From assembly GCA_035633115.1 (NCBI GenBank), contig DASQFN010000045.1, forward strand, positions 124,001 through 188,000: a stretch of 64,000 nucleotides of DNA, given 5' to 3'. Every line of letters starts with the position of its first letter. Within the stretch, counting starts at the first letter, position 1. The notes beneath the pieces were generated by a model. That model worked only from the letters and a program-made list of their open reading frames with translations, was not told the origin of the DNA and searched no databases. The stretch comes from Gemmatimonadaceae bacterium. GTDB lineage: Bacteria > Gemmatimonadota > Gemmatimonadetes > Gemmatimonadales > Gemmatimonadaceae. Shown here piece after piece: positions 1-8,266 of this stretch. The position numbers were made by a program, and so were the translations under genes.

Positions 1-1020
1 CACCTCACCAGCTGGGAAGTGACTTCCTTCCTCCTCGGCGAGTACACTGAGAAGGAGCAGCGGAACCCCGTCTTCACTGTGGCCGACGGTATACTGTGGC
101 TCTCGCAGGCGACGGACCGAAATTCGGTCGTGCGAAAACTTCAAGTCATTAAGACGCGCGGCCGCGCGCCGATGCCCGGGCTCCACACTTTCCGCATTAC
201 GGATGCCGGCCTCCAGATATTTCCGCGCATCCCGGAGCAGACACGGGCGCGGCAGACGCAGAAGAAGAAGCGTCTTTCCACGGGAGTGCCGGGCCTGGAC
301 GAGATGATTGGCGGCGGTGTCATTGCCGGCGATGCGGTGATGCTGACCGGCCCCGCCGGCAGCGGCAAGTCCACAATCGTGACGCAGTTCATCGCGGAAG
401 GCTTAAAAGGCGGTGAGACCGGGGTCATCGCCGTGTTCGAGGAGTACCCGGAAAATTACCTGGCGCGGGCCGACGTCCGGAGCCCCGAATTCGGGAAGAT
501 GATCCGAGCCGGGAAGCTGGAGTTGATCTATCTCCGCCCGCTGGACCTCTCCGTCGACGAGGCCCTGGCGGCGATCCTTGAAGCCGCGCAGCGACTCAAG
601 GCGACGCGGGTCGTCATCGACTCGCTGTCAGGGTTCGAAGTTGCTCTCGCGCCGACCTTCCGAGAAGATTTCCGTGAGTCACTCTACCGCTTGGTCGGGA
701 CGCTGACCGCAACGGGTGTCACCGTATTTATGACTGCTGAGGTCGTGGAAGGATTTTCCGACGTTCGATTCACGACGGAGAGAGTTTCCTTCATCACCGA
801 CGAGATCATCATCCAGCGCTACGTCGAGATCGAGGGCGAGCTGCGCCGGGTGATGGCGGTGATCAAGATGCGTGGAAGCGATCATAGCCACGAAATCCGT
901 ACCTACGACGTCACCGCCAACGGAGTGGTCGTTGGTGGCGCGCTTACGGAGTATGACGGAATCATCACCGGTGTACCGACGCTGCGAGCGAAGCCAGCCG
1001 TGGCGCGACGATCTCGATAA
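1..1020 (+). CDS. KaiC-like RecA-fold ATPase, 5' end outside window
   Basis: This is the C-terminal part of a KaiC/RAD55-type ATPase. The reading frame is open to the first base of the window, so the first internal GTG (base 19) is not a real start. The first ~80 visible residues look like the end of an upstream KaiC domain (GRAPMPGLHTFRITDAGLQI). A second domain follows with STGVPGLDEMIGGG, a Walker A GPAGSGKS near visible residue 117 and a Walker B-like VVIDSLSG. The layout therefore suggests a tandem-domain protein. In this family such proteins are ATP-driven signalling hubs rather than true clock proteins. A histidine kinase starts 5 bases after the stop, so the two are almost certainly cotranscribed and may be signalling partners. 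No kaiA or kaiB is visible. Confidence 0.88.
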   Translation, partial: HLTSWEVTSFLLGEYTEKEQRNPVFTVADGILWLSQATDRNSVVRKLQVIKTRGRAPMPGLHTFRITDAGLQIFPRIPEQTRARQTQKKKRLSTGVPGLDEMIGGGVIAGDAVMLTGPAGSGKSTIVTQFIAEGLKGGETGVIAVFEEYPENYLARADVRSPEFGKMIRAGKLELIYLRPLDLSVDEALAAILEAAQRLKATRVVIDSLSGFEVALAPTFREDFRESLYRLVGTLTATGVTVFMTAEVVEGFSDVRFTTERVSFITDEIIIQRYVEIEGELRRVMAVIKMRGSDHSHEIRTYDVTANGVVVGGALTEYDGIITGVPTLRAKPAVARRSR

Positions 1021-1025
1021 GTCGA

Positions 1026-2792
1026 ATGGATTCCGGAACGCGGCCGGTTGTCGGGGACGGGCGCGATGGGGCGCTTTCCGTCCAGGAAGCGTTGCGCGGG
1101 TACATGCATGAAGCCCCGATGCCGTTTGCTATTACCCGCGGTGCTGCGCACAAACTCGTCTACGCGAATGCCTCGTTTTGCCGCCTGGCGGGTATCGCCG
1201 ACGGCGATGCGTTCGGAGATAACATCGCCAACGCATTCACAGGAAGGGAAACAGGCGCCCTGAGCGCGTTGCTCGATCATGCATTTCGCGATAGGGTCGC
1301 GCTACGGGATGAGCGTGTCGACATGTCCCGCACGGGTGGGCCAGGCTGGAGATGCACTGTCTGGCCCGTGATCGATGACCAGGGCCGGCCCGAAGCGCTT
1401 GGCATCGAGCTGCGCGAGGCAGATCAGCTGGACGCCGCTCTCGACCTTCAGCGACAGGTTGCCGAGCAGATGCTCCTTGGCGCATTGCGCGAGCACGGCC
1501 TCGCGGAGGATGCGGAGGGGGCGCGCCGCCGGGCCGCCTTTCTCGCAGAGGCCGGCCGCCTGCTCGTCCAGTCGATGGACCAGGCCAGCACCCTCGCCGC
1601 CCTCACGAAGCTGGCGCTTCCGACTCTCGGTGCCTGGTGCATCGTGGACATTGTAGCTGGCGGTGAGGCGGCCCAACGCCTGCTCATCGTCCACCCTGAC
1701 CCGCAAAAACAGAAGCTCGCAGACCAGCTTTCAGCCCGCTGGACACCCGAGCCGGACGATCCCTTCGGTGTACCTGCCATGCTTCGGGACAGACGGACGC
1801 TCGTCATCACCGGGGATATTGATGCGGCGCTGGTCGCCGCGGCCCACGGGGAAGCGAACCTGCGCGTTCTGCGTCAGCTGGGGGTCGAATCATTACTCAC
1901 TCTACCACTCGTAGCCCGGGGACGATTGCTGGGTGCGGTCACTTTTGTCGGCGCTGAACGCGGTCGCGCGCACAGTCCGGCGGACGTGCAGCTGGCGGAA
2001 GACCTCGCGGTCCGGGGCGCATTGGCACTCGACAACGCCCAGGTGCATGACCAGGCGTTGATGCTCAAGCTGAGCGCCGAGACCGCGAACAGCGCGAAGA
2101 CAGCGTTTCTGGGCGCAATGAGCCACGAGTTACGCACGCCCCTGAATGCAATAGGTGGGTACCTCGAGCTCCTCGACATGGGCTTGCGCGGGCCGGTGAC
2201 CGAAGAACAGCACGCCGATCTCGCGCGCATGAAAACAAACCAGCAATACCTTCTCGTCCTCATTACCGAGATCCTCAACTTTGTGCAAGTCAGCAGCGGC
2301 CGCATGTCTTATGCTGTCAGCGACGTCAACGCGCACGACGCCCTGGCGCGAGCCGTCGACCTGATCGAGCCACTCATCGCGCAGAGAGGGATCAGCTGGG
2401 AGGGGATCACAGGCGACGCGAGCATTGTCACCCGTGCCGATCCGGAGAAGGTGACTCAGATTCTGGTGAACCTCTTCTCCAACGCGATCAAGTTCACGCC
2501 GGCAGGCGGGCGCATTGCCGCCGACTGTGACGTCAAAGGTGACACGGTGCTCCTGTGCATCAGCGACACAGGCGGCGGCATTCCGGCGGATAAACTCGAT
2601 GCCATCTTCGAGCCATTCGTCCAGTTGAAGGAAGGACTCGCCGACCGTGGGACCGGCGTCGGACTTGGATTGGCAATAAGCCGCGATCTTGCACGCGCGA
2701 TGAACGGTGATCTGTCCGCCGAGAGCAGCGAAGGGAGTGGTGCGAGGTTCACGCTCACCCTTCCGCGCGCGAGCGAACCGAACAACGGGTGA
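1026..2792 (+). CDS. Soluble hybrid-input sensor histidine kinase (PAS-like, GAF, HisKA, HATPase)
   Basis: Predicted to autophosphorylate on His and pass phosphate to an unseen response regulator. The N-terminal ~110 residues are PAS-like, residues ~175-330 are GAF-like, and the HisKA box FLGAMSHELRTPLNA places the phospho-His at residue 367. The ATPase has an N box (LVNLFSNAIKF), a G1 box (ISDTGGGIP) and a G2 box (GTGVGLGLAIS). No membrane segment or signal peptide is evident, so it should be cytosolic and sense an intracellular cue. It sits 5 bases downstream of the KaiC-like gene. The last ~16 codons are duplicated about 3.1 kb downstream, after vapC. The ligand is unknown. The ATG start is well placed; an upstream extension would enter the KaiC gene. 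Confidence 0.92.
   Translation: MDSGTRPVVGDGRDGALSVQEALRGYMHEAPMPFAITRGAAHKLVYANASFCRLAGIADGDAFGDNIANAFTGRETGALSALLDHAFRDRVALRDERVDMSRTGGPGWRCTVWPVIDDQGRPEALGIELREADQLDAALDLQRQVAEQMLLGALREHGLAEDAEGARRRAAFLAEAGRLLVQSMDQASTLAALTKLALPTLGAWCIVDIVAGGEAAQRLLIVHPDPQKQKLADQLSARWTPEPDDPFGVPAMLRDRRTLVITGDIDAALVAAAHGEANLRVLRQLGVESLLTLPLVARGRLLGAVTFVGAERGRAHSPADVQLAEDLAVRGALALDNAQVHDQALMLKLSAETANSAKTAFLGAMSHELRTPLNAIGGYLELLDMGLRGPVTEEQHADLARMKTNQQYLLVLITEILNFVQVSSGRMSYAVSDVNAHDALARAVDLIEPLIAQRGISWEGITGDASIVTRADPEKVTQILVNLFSNAIKFTPAGGRIAADCDVKGDTVLLCISDTGGGIPADKLDAIFEPFVQLKEGLADRGTGVGLGLAISRDLARAMNGDLSAESSEGSGARFTLTLPRASEPNNG
2732..2778 (+). repeat. Direct repeat copy 1, inside the histidine-kinase 3' end
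   Basis: A 47-base stretch coding for the C-terminal G-S-G-A-R-F-T-L segment of the kinase matches bases 5829-5875 at 43 of 47 positions, in the same orientation. The two copies flank the TPR kinase and vapBC genes. Confidence 0.85.
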
Positions 2793-2806
2793 GGCGACTA
2801 ACCCGT
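2785..2806. terminator. Short hairpin between convergent genes
   Basis: ACGGGT and ACCCGT form a 6-bp stem with a 10-base loop, between the stop of the histidine kinase and the stop of the convergent TPR kinase. There is no T tract, so a terminator role is only a guess. Confidence 0.25.
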
Positions 2807-2813
2807 GAAAGTG

Positions 2814-4973
2814 TCACGCCGGCGGGGTCGTCTGCTCGATGAGCGCCTGAAATCGCGGATGATCGCGCACGTTCGCGAGGTCGGCATCACTCAGGAACCA
2901 GTCACGATGATGAAATCCGAGCTCCACGGCGCGCTCGAGATGATCGATCGCGAGATCGACCCGCCCGCCGACGGCGTGGAAACAGCCAAGGTTGTACAGC
3001 ATCACGGGGTGGCTCGGGTCCAGCTGTAACGCGCGCTCCGCCCATTCCTGCGCCTTTTGAGTCTCTCCCAAATGCTCCAGGTTGACTGCGCCTAGGTATA
3101 GCGCCCGCGAATCGCCTGGATTCAGCGACAGAGCGTACTCCGCCGCCTCGATCATCCGCCGAGCCGCGCCTTCCGAGTTTTCGCGCTGACCGACGGCGAG
3201 ATAAGCCGTTGACGCAAAGCCCAGGGCCTGGTAGTCATCAGGTCTGAGGACGACGGCCCGCTCATACATTTCGACCGCCAGCTCCGGCTTGCCCTCTGTC
3301 TGAAGACTTCGGCCATAATAGTACGGCGCCTCGTAGAGCGTCGGATCCAGCCGGATTGCTTCCTCGAATTCCACTTTCGCGTCCTCGAAGCGCCGCTGGT
3401 GTGAGAGCGTCAGCCCCCGTGATGCATGCGCTTCCGCGGAATGCGGATCAAGCTCCAGGGCACGCCTGCTTGCCGCGTCAGCCTGTGCAAGCGCTTCGTC
3501 GCCCCCGCCGTGATATCCAGCGCGGAAGGCCGAGCAGTCGGCAAGTCCGGCATATGCCAGGGCATAGCTCGGATCCAGAGCGATTGCGCGACGGTACATG
3601 TCCTCCGCCGCATCCAGAGTTTCGGGCCTCCGCTGGTGAAACAGCTGCCTGCCTCTCAAATAGTATTCGTACGCCCGAACGCTCTGCGTCGGAATCTTCC
3701 GGATCGCCGCTTCTTCCTTCTCGGTCAGCACCAGCTTGAGTGCATTCACGATGTTGGTGGCGATCTCATCCTGAATCGCAAATACATCCGCGAGCTCGCG
3801 GTCGTACCTCTCCGCCCACAGGTGGTAGCGCGTCGCAACGTCGATCAGCTGCGCGGTAATTCGGAGCCTGTTCCCGGCCTTGCGGACGCTCCCTTCGAGG
3901 ACGGTGCGCACATTCAACTTTCGGCCGATCTCAGCGGCGTCCTCAGTGCGCTTCTTGAACGCGAACGCGGAGCTGCGCGAAACGACATCGAGCGCCCTGA
4001 CCTTGGTGAGAGCATTGATAATCTCCTCGGCGATTCCGTCCGCGAAGAATTCATTCTCCGGGTCGGCGCTCATGTTCGCGAACGGCAGAACGGCTATGGA
4101 CGGCCGGCCGCCTTCGCTGGCTGAATTGACTTCGGCCGCTCCGGCCGCTTCCGTCAATGCTCGCGCGAAATCACCGGCTGAGTTGAATCGTCCCATCGTT
4201 TCGAGCGACAACGCCTTCATCAGGGCGGCGGAAATACCGGCAGGAACTTCGGGTGCGCGCGATGAAAGATCAGGCGGTTTCTCCGTGAACCGCTTCGCGA
4301 TCACACCCTGCGAAGAGGTACCCGTGAAGGGAGGAGTGCCGGCCAGCATCTCGTAGACGGTGCACGCCAGGCTGTATTGATCGCTGTTGCCGTCGAGCTG
4401 AGTCTCACCGCTCGCCTGCTCCGGGCTCAGATACGCCGGCGTTCCGACTGCGATTCCGGTTCTGGTCAGCGATTCTCCCCCCGCAACGGTAATCGCCTTG
4501 GCGATGCCGAAGTCGAGGATGAGCGGCTCACCGTCGCAAAGGATGATGTTCTCGGGCTTGATGTCGCGATGCACAACGCCGTGGCGATGGGCGAAATCGA
4601 GAGCTGCCGCAATACGGCTGGCGATTCTCACCGTTTCCGCAATGGGGACCTTCTTCTCTCGATTCAATCGATCGCGCAGAGTCTCGCCCTCGATGAGCGG
4701 CATGACGTAGTAGACGACTCCATTGTGCTCGCCCGAATCGTGAACGGGAACGATGTTAGGATGGCTCAAGCCGGCGGCTGTCGCGATCTCGTGCAGGAAT
4801 CGCGCGGTGCCAAGCGACGCAGCGACTTCCCGGTCGAGCACTTTGACGGCAACGCGGCGGTTGTGTCGGCGGTCGTAGGCACGATACACAGTCGCCATTC
4901 CGCCGCGGCCGACCTCGCCTTCGACGTCGTAGGCAGTTCCTATGTTTGGACTCGAGCTGGTGGTCGCGGCCAT
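2814..4973 (-). CDS. Ser/Thr protein kinase fused to a SIAVLPF domain and TPR repeats
   Basis: A Hanks-type protein kinase of 719 residues. Kinase features are the Gly-rich loop GRGGMATVY (22-30), Lys44 in VAVK, the catalytic HRDIKPEN (135-142), the DFG at 154-156 and LSPEQ in place of APE near 182. After a short linker, SIAVLPFANMSADPENEFF (292 on) begins the FlgO/TolB-amino-terminal-like domain often found in adenylate cyclase and TPR proteins. Several TPRs fill residues ~430-715 (for example ALDPSYALAYAGLADCSA). No transmembrane segment separates kinase and TPRs, so it is probably cytoplasmic. TPRs commonly recruit partner proteins; the substrate is unknown. This architecture is abundant in Gemmatimonadota and Acidobacteria. 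It is divergent from the vapBC pair. Confidence 0.95.
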   Translation of the reverse strand: MAATTSSSPNIGTAYDVEGEVGRGGMATVYRAYDRRHNRRVAVKVLDREVAASLGTARFLHEIATAAGLSHPNIVPVHDSGEHNGVVYYVMPLIEGETLRDRLNREKKVPIAETVRIASRIAAALDFAHRHGVVHRDIKPENIILCDGEPLILDFGIAKAITVAGGESLTRTGIAVGTPAYLSPEQASGETQLDGNSDQYSLACTVYEMLAGTPPFTGTSSQGVIAKRFTEKPPDLSSRAPEVPAGISAALMKALSLETMGRFNSAGDFARALTEAAGAAEVNSASEGGRPSIAVLPFANMSADPENEFFADGIAEEIINALTKVRALDVVSRSSAFAFKKRTEDAAEIGRKLNVRTVLEGSVRKAGNRLRITAQLIDVATRYHLWAERYDRELADVFAIQDEIATNIVNALKLVLTEKEEAAIRKIPTQSVRAYEYYLRGRQLFHQRRPETLDAAEDMYRRAIALDPSYALAYAGLADCSAFRAGYHGGGDEALAQADAASRRALELDPHSAEAHASRGLTLSHQRRFEDAKVEFEEAIRLDPTLYEAPYYYGRSLQTEGKPELAVEMYERAVVLRPDDYQALGFASTAYLAVGQRENSEGAARRMIEAAEYALSLNPGDSRALYLGAVNLEHLGETQKAQEWAERALQLDPSHPVMLYNLGCFHAVGGRVDLAIDHLERAVELGFHHRDWFLSDADLANVRDHPRFQALIEQTTPPA

Positions 4974-5093
4974 TCAGCAGAAAATCATCAAGCGATGCAT
5001 CGTGGCTCAAAATGTCGCCCGGACGCCCGAAAAGGTAAGTGTCGGACGATGCGAAGCGGCCCCTTGCGTTGCCATTCCAGACGAAGCCTGGAA

Positions 5094-5125
5094 ATGTACT
5101 GCAAAACGACTACATTGTAATACAT
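5094..5125 (+). promoter_or_regulatory. Palindromic operator candidate at the vapB start
   Basis: ATGTA (5094-5098) and TACAT (5111-5115) form an inverted repeat. It is followed by TGTA-A-TACA (5116-5124), which runs into the vapB ATG. VapB/CopG antitoxins normally repress their own promoter through such short palindromes. No convincing Shine-Dalgarno precedes the ATG, so the transcript could be leaderless. Binding is inference. Confidence 0.4.
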
Positions 5126-5411
5126 GAAGAATTCACACCTGACGCTCCGGATTCCTGCCGCTCTGGCTCGCACGCTCGATCGCCTCGCCCACATCCGGGG
5201 CGTGCCCAAGTCTCAGGTTGTACGGGAGGCGGTCGCTAGTTATCTGGTTCCGACCGGCGAAGGGGCGAGTCCCGCAGTGGTCACTGGCGCAGAGCTCGCG
5301 AAGCGGTGGGCGTCGATTCCGCGACTCGATCCGGCCGAGGCCAGCGAACTGGCCAGCGACATCGCAGATGCACGCGCCGCCGTCCCGCCTCTCGTCGGTG
5401 CCTGGACGTGA
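5124..5411 (+). CDS. vapB: Ribbon-helix-helix antitoxin (VapB/CopG type)
   Basis: A 95-residue protein whose first ~45 residues (LTLRIPAALARTLDRLAHIR then GVPKSQVVREAVASYL) match the ribbon-helix-helix fold: a beta strand followed by two helices that bind DNA as a dimer. The C-terminal half is the likely toxin-binding tail. It overlaps the PIN-domain toxin gene by four bases (GTGA), the usual coupling in type II toxin-antitoxin operons. By family it should neutralise the toxin and autorepress the operon through the palindrome at its start. Confidence 0.85.
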   Translation: MKNSHLTLRIPAALARTLDRLAHIRGVPKSQVVREAVASYLVPTGEGASPAVVTGAELAKRWASIPRLDPAEASELASDIADARAAVPPLVGAWT

Positions 5412-5818
5412 TCATCGATACTTCCCTGCTGATCGCGGCCGAGCGCGGAGCCGTGCGCCTCCCCGAGTGGCTGAGATCGCTGGGAGAGGAGCCGGCAGCG
5501 ATAGCCTCTATCACCGCGTCCGAGCTGCTCCACGGATGCCACCGCGCCACCAACGCTGGAGTGCGCTCACGACGGTTCGCGTTCGTGGAGGCTCTGCTCG
5601 AAGCGATTCCTGTTGCGCCGTTCCGGCTTCAGGAGGCTCGCCGCCACGCCGAGTTGTGGGCGGAGCTAATCCGTCGGGGTCGAACGATCGGTCCGCACGA
5701 CCTCCTGATTGCGGCCACCGCTCTTGCGCGCGGCGATGCACTCGCCACGCTGAATCAGCAGGAATTCAGGCACGTTCCGGGGCTGCGCCTGATGAAGCTC
5801 GGAGACTTGGCGAGCTAG
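5408..5818 (+). CDS. vapC: PIN-domain ribonuclease toxin (VapC type)
   Basis: A 136-residue PIN-domain protein, expected to be an Mg-dependent endoribonuclease that cleaves tRNA or rRNA when its antitoxin is lost. Visible acidic residues are the N-terminal VIIDTS (Asp4), the Glu in SITASELLHG, and the Asp in IGPHDLLIAATAL; the fourth position is less clear in the ATLNQQEF region. The GTG start at 5408 is chosen because it overlaps the antitoxin stop (GTGA) and gives the canonical short N-terminus. The longer open frame upstream is the antitoxin gene read out of frame. A remnant of a histidine-kinase tail begins 10 bases after its stop. Confidence 0.88.
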   Translation: MIIDTSLLIAAERGAVRLPEWLRSLGEEPAAIASITASELLHGCHRATNAGVRSRRFAFVEALLEAIPVAPFRLQEARRHAELWAELIRRGRTIGPHDLLIAATALARGDALATLNQQEFRHVPGLRLMKLGDLAS

Positions 5819-5828
5819 CGCCATGCGC

Positions 5829-5883
5829 AGGGAATGGTGTGAGGTTCACGCTCGCCCTTCCGCGGGCGAGCGAACAGGGCTAG
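5829..5883 (+). pseudogene. Histidine-kinase 3'-end remnant (direct repeat copy 2)
   Basis: The frame GNGVRFTLALPRASEQG followed by TAG is a diverged copy of the kinase C-terminus encoded at 2732-2792. Differences include Ser-to-Asn, Ala-to-Val and Thr-to-Ala, plus one silent change. Nothing else of a kinase is present upstream because vapC ends at 5818. It overlaps the stop of the convergent cytochrome gene by four bases. It is either the scar of a paralogous kinase or one end of an inserted segment. Confidence 0.7.
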
Positions 5884-7031
5884 AGAGTCTTCAGGTACTT
5901 CGCCAAGTCGCTCTTCTGCCCATCCGTGAGCTTGAGGGCCCTCACCTTCACGTAGTGCTCGACCACATCTTCCAGTGTTTCCGCGCTTCCGTCGTGGAAA
6001 TACGGCGGGTGTTGCCATAAGCCGCGCAGCGGAGTCGTGCGGTATTTCTTCTGCGTTGTGCGGGCGGCATACGTCGAATCCATGCCAGTCTCTGATGGAG
6101 AGTGCAGGACGCCGGCGTTGTTGTCGGTCAGGCTGCCGCCAACGTGACAGCTAGCGCAGTTCGCATCGAAGACGAGCTTGCCGCGACTTGCGGCGCCGCG
6201 TTCGAAGAACGGCTGTGGACCACGAGGAGTCTGTAGGGCGTGCTGGTACGCTCGCAGGGCTGGGAGCTTCGACGTGACCATGTCCGGCTCCTGGACGATG
6301 TTCACGCCGAGTCTTGGATCGGAAAAGTTGCCGTGCCCGTGCATCTGCGTTACCGCGACGTAGTTGTTCCAGTAGGAGATCGGGCCCTCGGCAGTATATG
6401 TCTCATTCTTCACCGCGGCGAGGCCGTATGCAGGCGGGAGTACGAGTGGCGTGCTCTTGCCGTCGAAGTTGAACCTTGGGTCATATGTACCTGCCGGCCA
6501 CTCGCGAAGTACGGCTTTCTGCTCAGGAGTGAAGTTTCGAAGCTTCGCCAGGATCTTGCCGACGTCGAGGGTCCGGTTTGGCCAGCCATCCACACGGTGG
6601 CCGATGCCCGGAAGCAGGGCGTTGTCGACGGTCGAATGGCAGAGGGCGCACGTAATGCCGATTCGCGCGATGTGACCTTCGTTGTCGAATGTCGCCTTGA
6701 GGCCAACGACTGCATTCTGTCTGAGCAGCTCTCGTGTGCCCGAAGTGCTGAGCGGATTGTGAAGGATGAACTGGAGCAGATTGAGCTTATCCATGTCGAC
6801 TTTCAGTCCGAGGCTCAGCGCCTCGAGCGGCTGAATTTCCTTGTCGACAACCAGGTGCAAACCGGCAGTGTCCGTCCAGAACTGCTCGTCGCCGAAAGTA
6901 TCGTAGCGGAAAACTGCCTGGCCCTGACGTTCGGCTTCGTTCGAGATTATTGGCTCAGGATGTTCCCGGCACGCGCTGGTAGCGTAAGCAGCGACGGTTG
7001 CGAGAATTGCGACTGAATGCCTGGAGATCAT
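5880..7031 (-). CDS. Di-haem c-type cytochrome, cytochrome c peroxidase/MauG-like, lipoprotein
   Basis: A secreted c-type cytochrome with two CxxCH haem sites, CALCH in the middle and CASCH near residue 300, and late Met residues that could be axial ligands. The layout, with conserved RTTPLRGLWQHPPYFHDGSA near the C-terminus, is that of the di-haem peroxidase/MauG superfamily; reduction of peroxide is possible but not proven. The start used is the ATG preceded by AAAAGGGG, giving a signal peptide MISRHSVAILATVAAYATSAC with a lipobox-like Cys. An upstream in-frame ATG would add 26 residues that mask the signal. It stands alone, convergent with the kinase-tail remnant. Confidence 0.85.
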   Translation of the reverse strand: MISRHSVAILATVAAYATSACREHPEPIISNEAERQGQAVFRYDTFGDEQFWTDTAGLHLVVDKEIQPLEALSLGLKVDMDKLNLLQFILHNPLSTSGTRELLRQNAVVGLKATFDNEGHIARIGITCALCHSTVDNALLPGIGHRVDGWPNRTLDVGKILAKLRNFTPEQKAVLREWPAGTYDPRFNFDGKSTPLVLPPAYGLAAVKNETYTAEGPISYWNNYVAVTQMHGHGNFSDPRLGVNIVQEPDMVTSKLPALRAYQHALQTPRGPQPFFERGAASRGKLVFDANCASCHVGGSLTDNNAGVLHSPSETGMDSTYAARTTQKKYRTTPLRGLWQHPPYFHDGSAETLEDVVEHYVKVRALKLTDGQKSDLAKYLKTL

Positions 7032-7159
7032 GGCCGGCCCCTTTTCGTGCGGCGCCTCGGGGTTCCGCCTCGCTCGATAGGGCGAAGCTCTGGAGATAGT
7101 GCAGTCCAAACTGCAATATCCGGGCGCAAACGTTCAATAGGGGGCCAAGAGGGGGAAGG

Positions 7160-8266
7160 TCAGGATACTTTCCTCGTCTTCGTCATCTCTTTCGGAAATC
7201 GGCGGAACCAGGATGAGAGAAGCAGCAGCTCGTCGATCTCGTGGGTTGGTACAGCCAACGCGGGTTTCTCGCTGCTGGTTCCAAAGATGTCGCTCGCCAG
7301 ACGCTTGAGCTTCGTTCTCTGCCAGGATGAACGCGGCTTCGGAAGCTCTGCCCTCACCACTCCGCGTTTGACAAGGTAAACTCGATCCTCGCCTTCATGA
7401 CCCTTCACCGTGTAGACGAAGGAGAGCTGCTCCACCGCGAACCGTAAGCGACCGAACTGCTCTCGCAGCACTTCCAGCCGTTGCAGCTTATCGCGGAGTG
7501 ACGCGGCCCTCTCGAACTGCAGCTGCTCGCTCGCGTCATCCATCTGCCTCCGGAGCGATTCCATTGGACCATCGCTCGCGCCGTCGAGAAAAGCGCGGGC
7601 GAGTGCGACGCGCTCGTCGTACTGGCCCGCCGAGCAGCCGGCGACGCAGGGTCCGAGGCATTTGCCGATCTCGTACCTGATGCAGCCCGGTGTGCGCGCC
7701 CCGAGCTGAAACAGCTCCTGCTGATCGCTGAAATGCATCTTCATGTCCGACCGGCAGTCACGGAGCATGAGAACGTCGCTCAGCTCACGCAGAGCTTCTT
7801 CCATCCTCCGTGCTCCAACGAATGGGCCGTAATACACCGACGCGTCTTCGCCTGAAGGGCCTCGAACGACCATCAGCTTTGGCGCCGTACCTCGCGTGAT
7901 CTTGATGAACGCGTAATGCGTCTTATCACGCTTCATCGCGTAGTTGAGCCGCGGACGGAATCGCTTGATCAGCTTCAGCTCCTGGAGCAGCGCCGCAAAC
8001 TCGCTCGGCGTGTACTCCCAGTCTATCGCAACCGCCTCGCGCAGAATGCGGGCGCCCTTCTCTTCGGGATAGTCGCAGCGGAAGTAGCTGAGCAGCCGGG
8101 TTCGGACGCGCTTGGACTTCCCGACATACACCACTTCGCCGGTGGACGAGAGCATTCGATAGATGCCCGGCCGGTCTGCCGCTCCCGCGCGGACGATCGC
8201 CCGCATGTCGGCGAGCTGAGCGTCGCTTGTCGGCCCCTGCTCAGTAGCACTCCGGAGCCTTGTCAC
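7160..8266 (-). CDS. GIY-YIG nuclease with UVR motif (Cho/UvrC N-terminal type)
   Basis: A 368-residue protein resembling the N-terminal half of UvrC or E. coli Cho. The GIY-YIG nuclease is visible as PGIYRMLSSTGEVVYVGKSK, with ELKLIKRFRPRLNYAMKRDK after it. A Cys-rich GCIRYEIGKCLGPCVAGCS follows, then a UVR helix pair (MDDASEQLQFERAASLRDKL). The RNase H-like endonuclease and HhH domains of full UvrC are absent. It would make the 3' incision in nucleotide excision repair, or act as a Cho-like backup. The GTG at 8266 is the likely start because it overlaps the mutM stop as GTGA; longer frames only extend into mutM. Confidence 0.87.
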   Translation of the reverse strand: MTRLRSATEQGPTSDAQLADMRAIVRAGAADRPGIYRMLSSTGEVVYVGKSKRVRTRLLSYFRCDYPEEKGARILREAVAIDWEYTPSEFAALLQELKLIKRFRPRLNYAMKRDKTHYAFIKITRGTAPKLMVVRGPSGEDASVYYGPFVGARRMEEALRELSDVLMLRDCRSDMKMHFSDQQELFQLGARTPGCIRYEIGKCLGPCVAGCSAGQYDERVALARAFLDGASDGPMESLRRQMDDASEQLQFERAASLRDKLQRLEVLREQFGRLRFAVEQLSFVYTVKGHEGEDRVYLVKRGVVRAELPKPRSSWQRTKLKRLASDIFGTSSEKPALAVPTHEIDELLLLSSWFRRFPKEMTKTRKVS

